NCBI RefSeq assembly: GCF_902833225.1
Contig: NZ_CADFEI010000002.1
Span: 310,001 to 374,000 of the forward strand
Length of the DNA stretch: 64,000 bases
From: Burkholderia sp. BCC1644
GTDB taxonomy: Bacteria > Pseudomonadota > Gammaproteobacteria > Burkholderiales > Burkholderiaceae
Direction: 5' to 3'
In this document: piece by piece, positions 8,686 to 16,570 of the stretch
Position numbering within the stretch: the stretch's first letter is position 1
How the letters are laid out: each line of letters opens with the position of its first letter
Made by a program: the position numbers and the translations under genes
Notes under the pieces: generated by a model
Told to the model about the DNA's origin: nothing
The model's database searches: none
What the model saw: only the letters and a program-made list of their open reading frames with translations

Positions 8686-9387
8686 CTAGCCGACCTGGTT
8701 CAATTCGAACACCGCATCGACGCCCGAGCCGTTCCAGTTGTATTCGAGATAGGCGGCGTGATGGCAATCGCGCAGCAGTGCGGTGCGGAATGCCGCCAGG
8801 CACTCGCCGCGCGGGTCGCGCACCGACGGATAGACGATCCCCGCGCCGCCCGCATTGCGCACCGCGCGACCGAGCGCCTGCCCCGCGCCGTAGTCGAGCG
8901 GATGCAGCAAGGCCGGATCGCGCTGCGGCCACGTACGCACGTCGACCACGCTGCCCTGCGCGACCACGGTGTAGAGCCGCATTTGCTGGCGCATCGGCGG
9001 CTCCTTCGTCGCGGCCAGGAACAGCGCGCTGTGATAGCGCGTTTCGGCGATCGCCGTATCGCGCGAGCGGGTGCAGTAGAACACGCCGTAGCTGCCGTCG
9101 GAAAAGCGGCTGCCCTGCGGATTCAGGTGCGTGAACGCGGCCATGATCGGCCCCCAGCCCAGCCCGTAGCGGCGCTCGGCAGGCGGTACGAGATCGAGTG
9201 CGCCGATTTCGTTGCGGATGCGGTCGTTGGTCAGCGATTCGAGCGCATACAGCGCGTCGAAATCGTCGGCCGACGCCACGCGGTCGAACAGGTTGATCGC
9301 CGGAAAACGGGTGGGGATCACGCGATAGGCAGGTGCCCAATCGACCGTGGTCGTGGGCCATTGTTGTGCTTCGATCGGCATCGTCAC
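8686..9387 (-). CDS. RES-domain toxin
   Basis: 233 residues. The GTG start at 9387 overlaps the antitoxin stop as GTGA and has GAGGTGG six bases upstream; an ATG at 9381 is the alternative start. The RES core is visible: YRVIPTRFPAINLFDR near residues 18-33 with the Arg, FSDGSYGVFYC with the Tyr, TAIAETRYH with the catalytic-region Glu, and a C-terminal Ser/Arg region around GIVYPSVRDPRGECLAAF. Known RES toxins degrade or ADP-ribosylate using NAD. The paired antitoxin upstream is the diagnostic context. Confidence 0.9.
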   Translation of the reverse strand: MTMPIEAQQWPTTTVDWAPAYRVIPTRFPAINLFDRVASADDFDALYALESLTNDRIRNEIGALDLVPPAERRYGLGWGPIMAAFTHLNPQGSRFSDGSYGVFYCTRSRDTAIAETRYHSALFLAATKEPPMRQQMRLYTVVAQGSVVDVRTWPQRDPALLHPLDYGAGQALGRAVRNAGGAGIVYPSVRDPRGECLAAFRTALLRDCHHAAYLEYNWNGSGVDAVFELNQVG

Positions 9388-9803
9388 GCCCAGCCACCTC
9401 GCATCGCGTCGAGATATTGCCGGACGGCGACCAGATCGCCGACGTTGCCGGCGAGCATCCGGTCGAGTGCGCGCTTGCCGCCGAACGGCGCCGCGTCGTT
9501 GGGCCGCTTGACCCAGGCGTCGGCCGCGGCCGGCTGCGGCAGCAGGATCTGCAGCGCCTTGTAGATGCCGAGCAGCAGCGACAGCCGCTCGAGCGTATCG
9601 CGCGGCAACCGCGCCGATTCCGGCGTGGCCTTCCACTTGAAGAACGTCGATCGGCCGGGCGACCCGAGCAGCACGATCTGCTCGTCGATCGTCAGCTGCC
9701 AGTCGCGCGCGATGTTGAAAAACGCACGCAGGCCGGCCGCCGACATCTGCGCGACCGAAGCCTGCGGCGGGGCGGAATGCGAATCGTAGGCGGGCTGTGA
9801 CAT
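9384..9803 (-). CDS. Xre/MbcA/ParS-type antitoxin
   Basis: 139 residues. The N-terminal part has an Xre-like helical region (about 25-60, IDEQIVLLGSPGRSTFFKWK) and the C-terminal part carries the toxin-binding DUF2384/MbcA-ParS region (LERLSLLLGIYKALQILLP, then WVKRPNDAAPFGGKRALDRML and a final short helix). It is translated first and overlaps the toxin gene by four bases, the usual arrangement for RES-Xre modules. It should neutralise the toxin and repress the operon. Confidence 0.9.
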   Translation of the reverse strand: MSQPAYDSHSAPPQASVAQMSAAGLRAFFNIARDWQLTIDEQIVLLGSPGRSTFFKWKATPESARLPRDTLERLSLLLGIYKALQILLPQPAAADAWVKRPNDAAPFGGKRALDRMLAGNVGDLVAVRQYLDAMRGGWA

Positions 9804-9807
9804 GATC

Positions 9808-9842
9808 GTTAGTCTCGAAACGAATTTACTAACAAGATTAGT
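9808..9842 (-). promoter_or_regulatory. Candidate operator and promoter of the RES/Xre operon
   Basis: Just upstream of the antitoxin ATG lie GTTAGT (9808-9813), ACTAAC (9828-9833) and ATTAGT (9837-9842). ACTAA and TTAGT form a perfect 5-base inverted repeat across five bases, and the outer GTTAGT repeats the same half-site. On the minus strand TTGCAA (9862-9857) is followed 16 bases later by TAATCT (9840-9835), so the repeats overlap a plausible -10. This fits autorepression by the antitoxin. Confidence 0.55.
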
Positions 9843-10035
9843 CCATTTTCATATTTTTGCAAGGGTCACACCCGTCGATCGGCCATTGCTTCCGTCGAAA
9901 CGATATTTTTTGTCCATTCTGGACTCTTATTTTATTTTCTGCGTTAATGACCGTGCGGACACCGCGCAGAGACGCGGCTCGTATCCGTGAAACCGTGTCG
10001 CCCAGAACCCGGAAGCACCCGCCAAGGAACGCACC

Positions 10036-10818
10036 ATGAAGAGACTGATTGCCGCTGTTTCGATCGCCCTGCTCGCGGTATCCGCAGGCCCCGCCGTCGC
10101 GAAGGACTGGACCACGATCCGCTTCGGCACCGATGCCAGCTATGCGCCGTTCGAGTCGAAAGCGCCCGACGGCAAGCTCGTCGGCTTCGACATCGACCTC
10201 GGCAACGAGATCTGCACGCGCCTGAAGGCCAAGTGCGTGTGGCTCGAGAACGATTTCGACGGGATGATTCCGGCGCTGAAGGCGAAGAAGTTCGACGCGG
10301 TGCTGTCGTCGATGTCGATCACGCCGCAACGCGCGGAGCAGATCGGCTTCACGACCAAGATCTACAACCAGCCGACGCGACTCGTCGTGAAGAAGGGCTC
10401 GCCGCTGCTGCCGACGGCCGAATCGCTGAAGGGCAAGTCGATCGGCGTCGAGCAGGGCACGACGCAGGAAACGTATGCGAAGGCGTACTGGGGCAAGCAA
10501 GGCGCGAACGTCGTGTCGTACCAGAACCAGGACGGCGTGTACGCGGACCTGACGTCAGGCCGCCTCGATGCAGCGCTCCAGGATGAAGTGCAGGCCGCGA
10601 TCGGGTTCCTGAAATCGCCGCGCGGCGCGAACTATACGTTCGTCGGGCCCGAACTCGTCGACGAGAAGATGCTCGGCATCGGCGCCGGCATCGGACTGCG
10701 CAAGGAAGACACCGACCTGAAGGCGAAGATCGATCGCGCCATCACCGACATGGTCAAGGACGGCACCTACAAGCGGCTCGCGTCGAAGTACTTCGACTTC
10801 GACATCTACGGCGGCTGA
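10036..10818 (+). CDS. Periplasmic amino-acid-binding protein of an ABC importer (ArgT/HisJ type)
   Basis: 260 residues with a cleavable signal peptide (MKRLIAAVSIALLAVSAGPAVA). The mature part begins with IRFGTDASYAPFESKAPDGK, the solute-binding family 3 signature, followed by GFDIDLGNEIC and a typical SSMSITPQRAEQ segment that binds the ligand alpha-carboxylate. Length and sequence fit lysine/arginine/ornithine or histidine binding proteins. No permease or ATPase gene is next to it, so the rest of the transporter must be encoded elsewhere. Confidence 0.9.
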   Translation: MKRLIAAVSIALLAVSAGPAVAKDWTTIRFGTDASYAPFESKAPDGKLVGFDIDLGNEICTRLKAKCVWLENDFDGMIPALKAKKFDAVLSSMSITPQRAEQIGFTTKIYNQPTRLVVKKGSPLLPTAESLKGKSIGVEQGTTQETYAKAYWGKQGANVVSYQNQDGVYADLTSGRLDAALQDEVQAAIGFLKSPRGANYTFVGPELVDEKMLGIGAGIGLRKEDTDLKAKIDRAITDMVKDGTYKRLASKYFDFDIYGG

Positions 10819-10827
10819 AACGGCGTC

Positions 10828-10859
10828 GCGCGCGTACGGGTACCACTCCCGTCGCGCGC
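10828..10859 (+). terminator. Hairpin after the binding-protein gene
   Basis: GCGCGCGTACGGG (10828-10840) pairs with CCCGTCGCGCGC (10848-10859), with one bulged base. It starts ten bases after the stop codon. There is no T-tract, so its strength as an intrinsic terminator is uncertain. Confidence 0.45.
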
Positions 10860-11854
10860 GTCCGACCGCCCCTCCCCTTCAACCGGATGGCAACGGCATC
10901 GCGCGGTGCGCCGTTGCATCGAATGCCTGTCGTCTGGCGTCGCGTGTGCAACGCAATGCATCGATCATCGTTCGGATTGCAGATCAATCGTTCAGGGAAC
11001 GACAGGTCACGCGAACGGATGTCGTGCTGCTTGAGTCAATAGGCGAAGATCGGGCGCCGCGGTACCGGCGCCCGTGCGCACATGCCCATGCGAACCGGGT
11101 TGGCGTGCAGGAAAGTGCCGACCCGGCGCGGATGACCGGCAACCAGCCGGATCCGCCTCGCACCGGGCGCGGAGAGATGGCCTGTCGAAGCATGCCGGTC
11201 GGCTGCGAGTGCGACGTTCGACCTGCGATGCCCCAAATCACTGCGATCGCGGCCTGCCGGCCGCGGCGTGTGGCGATCGTTCATTTTTCTACCCCGTTTG
11301 CAGTGTGATGTTTGTTCCGGCAACCGGACGATGCCGGTGCCCCGACGATCAGGCGACGACGTCCCGTGCCCGCCGGAACGCGGCGACTACGCCGCGCTCC
11401 GCCGCCGCATCCCCGCGGAGTGCGTCCTGGCCGTTGGAACCGGCCGGACCTCGCGTCGTCGACTTTCGCATGACAACCTCCGCAAGGAGCGGGCCAGCCG
11501 CGCGCGAGCCCGTCCGGACAAGGGGTTGGCCGGGCCGACAGGCAGCCGGAACGGGGGCGGATTGGCGAAAGTTGCGAATCTGAAACATGCGGCGCGCGGC
11601 CCGCGCCGGACGGGTGGCGGCGAAGCCTTGCGGGATAAGGCTGAACAATGGAGCGCGAGGTTTTTACCGATACGTGCCGGGCCGTTCAGCCCGCTTTGCC
11701 GCGAGAATTCGCCCGGCTGCCGAGGCGAAATGTTTCATGCGCTTTACATGCCCGTCGACGCGATGGATCGGCCGGCGCGGGACCGGGACGAACACACGGA
11801 CGCACGACGGGATGCACGACGCAACCGGCGCGTTCGTGCCGCGCCGGCTTCCGC
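10860..11854. other. Gene-free stretch of about 1 kb
   Basis: No reading frame here has coding character: the open frames are short, Arg/Pro/Ser-rich and lack ribosome sites and recognisable motifs. The stretch is bounded by the end of the binding-protein gene and the end of the leftward sigma-54 activator gene. I see no repeat family, tRNA or clear hairpin. It may hold a small RNA or decayed DNA. Confidence 0.5.
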
Positions 11855-13336
11855 TCAGCCGACCCGTTGATGCCCCGCGTCGCCGGACGGCGCGCCGTCG
11901 TGCCCGCCGTTGTCGCCGTTCCCGCCGTTGTTGTCGTGATCGTTCAGCCCGTGTTCGATCATCATCCGGTAGAGCGTCACGCGCGAGATGCCGAGTTCGG
12001 CAGCAGCCTTGTTGATCCGGTGATCGTTGCGCAGCAGCGCGTTCTCGATCGCGGTGCGCTCGGCGAGCGCCCTCGCCTGTTCGAGCGTCACGGGTTCGGT
12101 TTCGCCGGGCGTCTCGAGCCCAAGGTCGTGCGGCGTCAGCAGCCGGCTCTCGGCCATCACGATCGCGCGCCGCACGCGGTTGATCAGCTCGCGCACATTG
12201 CCGGGCCATTCGTAGCGACGCATCGCATCGAGCGCGGCCGACGTGAAGCCGCTGATCTTGCGGCCGCTGTCGGACTTGAATTTCTGCAGCACGTAGTGCG
12301 CGAGGATATCGATGTCCTTGCCGCGCGCGCGCAGCGGCGGCTCGTGGATGCGCAGCACGCACAGCCGGTGATAGAGGTCCGCGCGGAAGCGCCCGGCCTC
12401 GACCGCGCCGTCGAGATCGACGTGCGTGGCCGAGATGATCCGCACGTCGACCGCGATCGATTCCTGCCCGCCGAGCCGCTCGATCTTCCCTTCCTGCAGG
12501 AAGCGCAGCAGGCTCGCCTGGCTCTCGACCGGCATGTCGCCGATTTCGTCGAGGAACAGCGTGCCGCCGTTCGCCGATTCGATCCGGCCCGCGCGCCGCT
12601 GGTTCGCGCCGGTGAATGCGCCACGCTCGTAGCCGAACAGTTCCGACTGCAGCAGGTGATGCGGAATCGCACCGCAATTGATCGCGATGAACGGCCCCTT
12701 GCCGCGCCCGGAGCGCTCGTGAATCGCGAGCGCCGTCAGCTCCTTGCCGGTGCCCGACTCGCCCGAGATGAACACGCTCGCATCGGTCTTCGCGACCTTG
12801 CGGATCGTGCTGAACAGCTGCTGCATCGCTTCGCAGTTGCCGATCATCCCGTGTTCGCCGATCGACGCCGCATAGGCCGCGCCGTCGACGCGATCGAGCG
12901 CGGCCATCCCGCGCGCATGGCCGAGCACGTGCGAAATCCATTCGTAGGGCAGCGGCAGCGTCACGTAGTCGAAACAATAGCTGCGGATCAGCTCGCGCAC
13001 GGCGGGGCTGATCGTGACGCCGGCCTGCGCAATGGAAATCCAGCCGATCGCCGGCTGGCTCAGGCACGCCTTCAGCGCGGGATAGTCGCGCGACGTGAAG
13101 CCCGTGAAATCGACCAGCCCGGCCGCGACGCTCACGCCGGAGGTCATGTTCTGCGCGGCGCCGGCCGTCTTCGCGACCGCGATCTCCCAGCCGAGCCCGC
13201 GCAGTTGCGCCAGCAACGGCTCGTCGGGCGTCCGCATGATCACGAACAGCTTGCGTCCGGCCTCGGGAGCGGTGACGGATACATCCGTCATCTCGGGCGC
13301 CGCCTGCCCGTTTGCGTCGGGTGACCTTGCAACCAT
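11855..13336 (-). CDS. Sigma-54-dependent transcriptional activator with receiver-like N-terminus
   Basis: 493 residues from the ATG at 13336, which has GGGGAA about seven bases upstream; longer starts lack a ribosome site. Residues about 25-150 resemble a receiver/FleQ-VpsR-type domain but show no clear acidic phosphorylation pocket (KLFVIMRTPDEPLLAQL at its start). The AAA+ domain has Walker A GESGTGKE, the sigma-54 contact loop GAFTGA, Walker B GGTLFLDEIGD and a sensor Arg region. The C-terminal Fis-type helix-turn-helix is NKAAAELGISRVTLYRMM. The tail is rich in Asn, Gly and Asp. Its targets are unknown; the EPS locus 7 kb away is a possible one. Confidence 0.9.
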   Translation of the reverse strand: MVARSPDANGQAAPEMTDVSVTAPEAGRKLFVIMRTPDEPLLAQLRGLGWEIAVAKTAGAAQNMTSGVSVAAGLVDFTGFTSRDYPALKACLSQPAIGWISIAQAGVTISPAVRELIRSYCFDYVTLPLPYEWISHVLGHARGMAALDRVDGAAYAASIGEHGMIGNCEAMQQLFSTIRKVAKTDASVFISGESGTGKELTALAIHERSGRGKGPFIAINCGAIPHHLLQSELFGYERGAFTGANQRRAGRIESANGGTLFLDEIGDMPVESQASLLRFLQEGKIERLGGQESIAVDVRIISATHVDLDGAVEAGRFRADLYHRLCVLRIHEPPLRARGKDIDILAHYVLQKFKSDSGRKISGFTSAALDAMRRYEWPGNVRELINRVRRAIVMAESRLLTPHDLGLETPGETEPVTLEQARALAERTAIENALLRNDHRINKAAAELGISRVTLYRMMIEHGLNDHDNNGGNGDNGGHDGAPSGDAGHQRVG

Positions 13337-13778
13337 CGTTGTTCCCCGCTTGGCGTTGGTATCGTGCGCCGGCTCGCCGCCGTGTACGACGGACCACGAT
13401 TGAACCGACATATTGGCCGCATTTCCGTCCGAATAAAATCCCCCCGCGCACGAATCGCGCGCGAGGTGGACGTTGTCATGAACGGTATATCGATGCGGCC
13501 GGCGGGCGGCTAGATGGGTGTTATCCCTGTGGCGCGCGCGGCGAGAACCGGGAACGGGACGGTGCGCTGCGCGCAAACCCGCGCCGGTGCTGGCGCGCGG
13601 CGTTTGCATGTGATGCGGCTACGCAGGATCGGCACGCCGGCGCGGGCGGGCGCAACCGGCCGGCCGGGCACGCATGCGCGCGCGCAACCGTTTCCGATTG
13701 ACGTCCGTCAATCGTCATAAGAAGCCCGCTGATGCGGGAACGCAACATGCTCCGCGCGACGCCGCGCGTCGGGACGTG
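13337..13778. other. Intergenic region upstream of the sigma-54 activator
   Basis: About 440 bases without a convincing gene. It holds the upstream region of the leftward activator, with a locally AT-rich patch around 13415-13445, and the far end of the leftward PF10118-like gene. No GG-N10-GC sigma-54 element or strong hairpin was spotted. Confidence 0.4.
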
Positions 13779-14702
13779 TCAGCGGCCCGACGCGAGCGAT
13801 GCCGGCGCGTTCGCGCGGCCACGGCCGGCAGGTGTGCCGCCCTGTTCGCCGTAGGTGGCGGCAAGCGCGTCGACGCGCGCCAGATGGTGATGGTTGTCGT
13901 GATCCCACGGATGGAAGCCCGGCCGGAAAAAGCTCAGCCATTCGCCCGCGATGCGCGGGAACAGGCCGCGGCGCGGCCCGTACAGGAACGCGATCATCCG
14001 CAGCATGCCGCGCACGTGATGACCGGCGCCGCGATCGCGCCACAGCAGCGTCGCGTGCATCAGGAACACGGTCGGCCAGAACGTCAGCGTCGTCAGCAGA
14101 TACACGCCGATGCGGATCAGGTAGCGGCGCAGCCCCGGCTTCATCGCGGCATTCCACACGTCGAACGACACCGCCTTGTGCTCAGTTTCCTCGAGCGCGT
14201 GCCAGATCCACATCTGGCGGTAGCCTTCGACCGAGCCGTCGAGGCGCGTCGGGTCGCGCAGCAGCCAGTCGGCGAGCATCGCCGTGTAGTGCTCCGCCGC
14301 GACCGTATGCGCGAGCTGCACCGAATGCGGCAGCTTGCGCTTCATGAAGGCGAGCACCGTCCAGACGCGCTTGTCGAGCTTGCGGGCAGGCAGGTGGTTC
14401 GCCTGCATCAGCTCGTTGTATTCGATGTGCTCGCGCGTGTGCATCGCCTCCTGGCCGATGAAGCCGAGCACCTGCTGCTTCAGCACGGGATCGTCGATCC
14501 GGTCGCGGTAATTGCGCACCGAATCCATGAAGAAGCGCTCGCCGGCAGGAAACAGCAGCGACAACGCATTGAAGAAATGGGTCACGTGCGACCCGAGGCC
14601 ATGCCAGTCCTTCGCATGTTCGACCGGCAGGTCGAAGCGCAGGTCGCGGCGCACCGGCATGATCCCGGCTGCGGTGGCGGCAGCGGCTGACTTCATGTTC
14701 AT
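13779..14702 (-). CDS. PF10118-type predicted metal-dependent hydrolase
   Basis: 307 residues from the ATG at 14702, preceded by GGAG at five bases. The frame runs further upstream but without start signals. Conserved Glu/His clusters typical of the family are present: GQEAMHTREHIEYNELM (about 100-116), HTVAAEHYTAML, and WHALEETEHKAVSFDVW, plus DHDNHHH near the C-terminus. These resemble a ferritin-like di-metal site. One or two hydrophobic segments (YLLTTLTFWPTVFLMHATLL) suggest membrane association. The true substrate of the family is unknown. The gene stands alone behind a possible operator. Confidence 0.8.
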   Translation of the reverse strand: MNMKSAAAATAAGIMPVRRDLRFDLPVEHAKDWHGLGSHVTHFFNALSLLFPAGERFFMDSVRNYRDRIDDPVLKQQVLGFIGQEAMHTREHIEYNELMQANHLPARKLDKRVWTVLAFMKRKLPHSVQLAHTVAAEHYTAMLADWLLRDPTRLDGSVEGYRQMWIWHALEETEHKAVSFDVWNAAMKPGLRRYLIRIGVYLLTTLTFWPTVFLMHATLLWRDRGAGHHVRGMLRMIAFLYGPRRGLFPRIAGEWLSFFRPGFHPWDHDNHHHLARVDALAATYGEQGGTPAGRGRANAPASLASGR

Positions 14703-14787
14703 GGTTCTCCTGGTTCCGGAGCGGCCCGGCGCGTCATTCGACGCGGCCGGCGCGGGCCCGGGCGGCGCGTCGCGCACCGCCAAAATC

Positions 14788-14807
14788 TTGACATCGACAG
14801 ATGTAAA
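14788..14807. promoter_or_regulatory. Inverted repeat upstream of the PF10118-type gene
   Basis: TTGACATC and GATGTAAA flank GACA, giving a 20-base near-palindrome with exact ACATC/GATGT arms. It lies 86 bases upstream of the leftward hydrolase start. The minus strand reads TTTACA at one end, which could be a -35 element. TetR-type operators look like this, but no such regulator is adjacent. Confidence 0.4.
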
Positions 14808-14884
14808 GATAGGCCGCCCGCGCCGGCGGGCGCAAGCCGCGCGGTAGATGCGCGCTTCCAAACAGGGCACGGTCGAAAAGGCAG

Positions 14885-14908
14885 AAAAAAAGGCGCTCGA
14901 GCAGCGCC
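14885..14908 (-). terminator. Intrinsic terminator reading leftward
   Basis: On the minus strand GGCGCT, a five-base loop and AGCGCC are followed by seven T residues. This is a good Rho-independent terminator, yet no leftward gene lies directly upstream, only a tRNA-like 3' end. It therefore suggests a small transcript or the remains of a tRNA gene between 14909 and 15279. Confidence 0.6.
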
Positions 14909-14933
14909 CGGAGCGGCCGCGATTCGAACGCGG
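14909..14933 (-). other. tRNA 3'-end-like fragment (T-arm plus acceptor strand)
   Basis: On the minus strand a five-pair stem CCGCG/CGCGG encloses TTCGAAT, matching a tRNA T-arm with GTTCGAATC. It is followed by CCGCTCC and a G, in the position of the acceptor 3' strand and discriminator. A matching 5' strand GGAGCGG was not found at the right distance, CCA is not encoded, and the region upstream cannot be folded by eye into D and anticodon arms. An intrinsic terminator follows at once. It is probably a decayed tRNA or attachment-site remnant. Confidence 0.3.
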
Positions 14934-15279
14934 GAGCTGGCCGGAACGTGATGCATGACGCTCGGCCGCGCGTCCTGCCGGCTACCTGAAAGCACCGCGG
15001 GACGGGCGTTTCGCGGCATCCGGCGGCGGCCGCACGGGAAGCGGCCGGGCACCCCGGCGGCCCCGATTCATACGCGCGGCGCACTGGCCTGGTGCAACCG
15101 CGATCGTCCGGCTCGCGAAAAATTCAAACGCGCGTTCCAATCGTGTTTCGGGCGACCGCATGCAAGGTGATCCGTCGCGGCCCCCGATCCGCATGCAGCG
15201 ACGCAAAAACCACGCGCGCCGGCCCGTTGCGCGCTCGCCTACAATAGCGGTTTTACGCAACCCTCTTTCAGGAGAAGTC

Positions 15280-15621
15280 ATGTCTGTCATCACGACCGAA
15301 TCGGGCCTCAAGTACGAAGACCTGACCGAAGGCACCGGCGCCGAAGCGCAAGCCGGCAAGACCGTCAGCGTCCACTACACGGGCTGGCTGACCGACGGTC
15401 AGAAATTCGATTCGAGCAAGGACCGCAACGACCCGTTCGCATTCGTGCTGGGCGGCGGCATGGTCATCAAGGGCTGGGACGAAGGCGTGCAGGGCATGAA
15501 GGTCGGCGGCGTGCGTCGCCTGACGATTCCGCCGCAACTCGGCTACGGCCCGCGCGGCGCAGGCGGCGTGATTCCGCCGAATGCGACGCTCGTGTTCGAA
15601 GTCGAACTGCTCGACGTCTGA
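15280..15621 (+). CDS. FKBP-type peptidyl-prolyl cis-trans isomerase
   Basis: 113 residues from the ATG at 15280, preceded by AGGAGA at about 15270-15275. It is a single FKBP domain: VSVHYTGWL, KFDSSKDR, FVLGGGMVIKGWDEGVQGM and LGYGPRGAGGVIPPNATLVFEVELL. The active-site Tyr, Asp, Trp and Phe positions are all present. There is no signal peptide, so it acts in the cytoplasm as a folding catalyst. A poorly resolved region of about 580 bases lies upstream. Confidence 0.95.
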   Translation: MSVITTESGLKYEDLTEGTGAEAQAGKTVSVHYTGWLTDGQKFDSSKDRNDPFAFVLGGGMVIKGWDEGVQGMKVGGVRRLTIPPQLGYGPRGAGGVIPPNATLVFEVELLDV

Positions 15622-15646
15622 TCGCGCACCCGGCCGTTTCCTTCCG

Positions 15647-16420
15647 ATGGAACGCATCGCCTCCCCCGCCATCGCGCTGCGCCGCTACGACACGTGCGAA
15701 GCGTCGGACGTGCACGACTTCCACCAGGTCGTGCTCGGCGTCGATGGCGCGATGGTGATGGCGGTGGACGGGATCGGCCAGCGCATCGACCGGCACGCGG
15801 CCTGGCTGATTCCGGCCGGCGCGCGCCACGACTACGCGGGCCTCGGCGACAATCGCCAGCTCGTGATCGACCTGCCCGCGGCATCGCTCGCGGTGCCGCA
15901 GCGGTTGTTCGACCGCGCGCGCGCCGTGTCGATCGACCCGGCGCTGACGTCGCTCGTCGCGCAGGTCGCGGCGGCCGCCGTGCAACACGATGCGCCGGCC
16001 GGCGACGCAAGTCACGCAGCCGCGCACCGTTTCCAGTGGCAGGCTGCCGCGCGCCTGTGCGACGCGCTGCTCGACGACGCCGGGCTTGCCGCGCCCGCAT
16101 CGGGCCTCGATTTCCCGCGTATCGACCGCTGGCTGCGCGCGCGGCTCGCGGAGCCGCTGCGCATCGCCGATCTCGCCGCGCACTGCGGCTACGGGATGCG
16201 CCGGTTTCATCAACTGTTCGTCGATGCATTCGGCGAAACACCGCATCGCTACCTGCACCGGCTGCGGCTCGACGCAGCGGTCGTGCTGCTCGCCGACGGC
16301 CGGCATCCGCTCGTCGACATCGCGGGCATGGTCGGCTTCGCGGACCAGAGCACGTTCACGCACGCGTTCACGAAGCGCTTCGGCGTCGCGCCCGGACGCT
16401 GGCGCGGCGAACGGCACTGA
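15647..16420 (+). CDS. AraC family transcriptional regulator
   Basis: 257 residues from the ATG at 15647, starting 25 bases after the FKBP gene. The N-terminal half is a cupin-like sensing domain (HDFHQVVLGVDGAMVMAVDG; WLIPAGARHDYAG). The C-terminal half carries two helix-turn-helix units, LRIADLAAHCGYGMRRFHQLF and LVDIAGMVGFADQSTFTHAFTKRFG, followed by the usual PGRWR ending. It lies head-to-tail upstream of a DHA2 exporter gene, which is its likely target. Confidence 0.9.
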   Translation: MERIASPAIALRRYDTCEASDVHDFHQVVLGVDGAMVMAVDGIGQRIDRHAAWLIPAGARHDYAGLGDNRQLVIDLPAASLAVPQRLFDRARAVSIDPALTSLVAQVAAAAVQHDAPAGDASHAAAHRFQWQAAARLCDALLDDAGLAAPASGLDFPRIDRWLRARLAEPLRIADLAAHCGYGMRRFHQLFVDAFGETPHRYLHRLRLDAAVVLLADGRHPLVDIAGMVGFADQSTFTHAFTKRFGVAPGRWRGERH

Positions 16421-16439
16421 GCGCATCGGCCTCGCCGGA

Positions 16440-16475
16440 CACGCATCAACGCACGCATCAAGGCACGCATCAACG
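16440..16475 (+). repeat. 12-bp tandem repeat, three copies
   Basis: Unit CACGCATCAACG at 16440-16451, repeated with one change at 16452-16463 and exactly at 16464-16475, then a decayed partial copy. It lies in the 150-base gap between the araC-type and MFS genes. Twelve bases is close to one helical turn, so it could be a regulator array or a slippage-prone microsatellite. Confidence 0.8.
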
Positions 16476-16570
16476 CACGTAACAAGCATGACGCAGCCGC
16501 GCCGGCATACGTATCGACGCTTCACCTCCCGCTGAAACATCACCCGTCCGTCGCGTCCTACGATGGGTGC

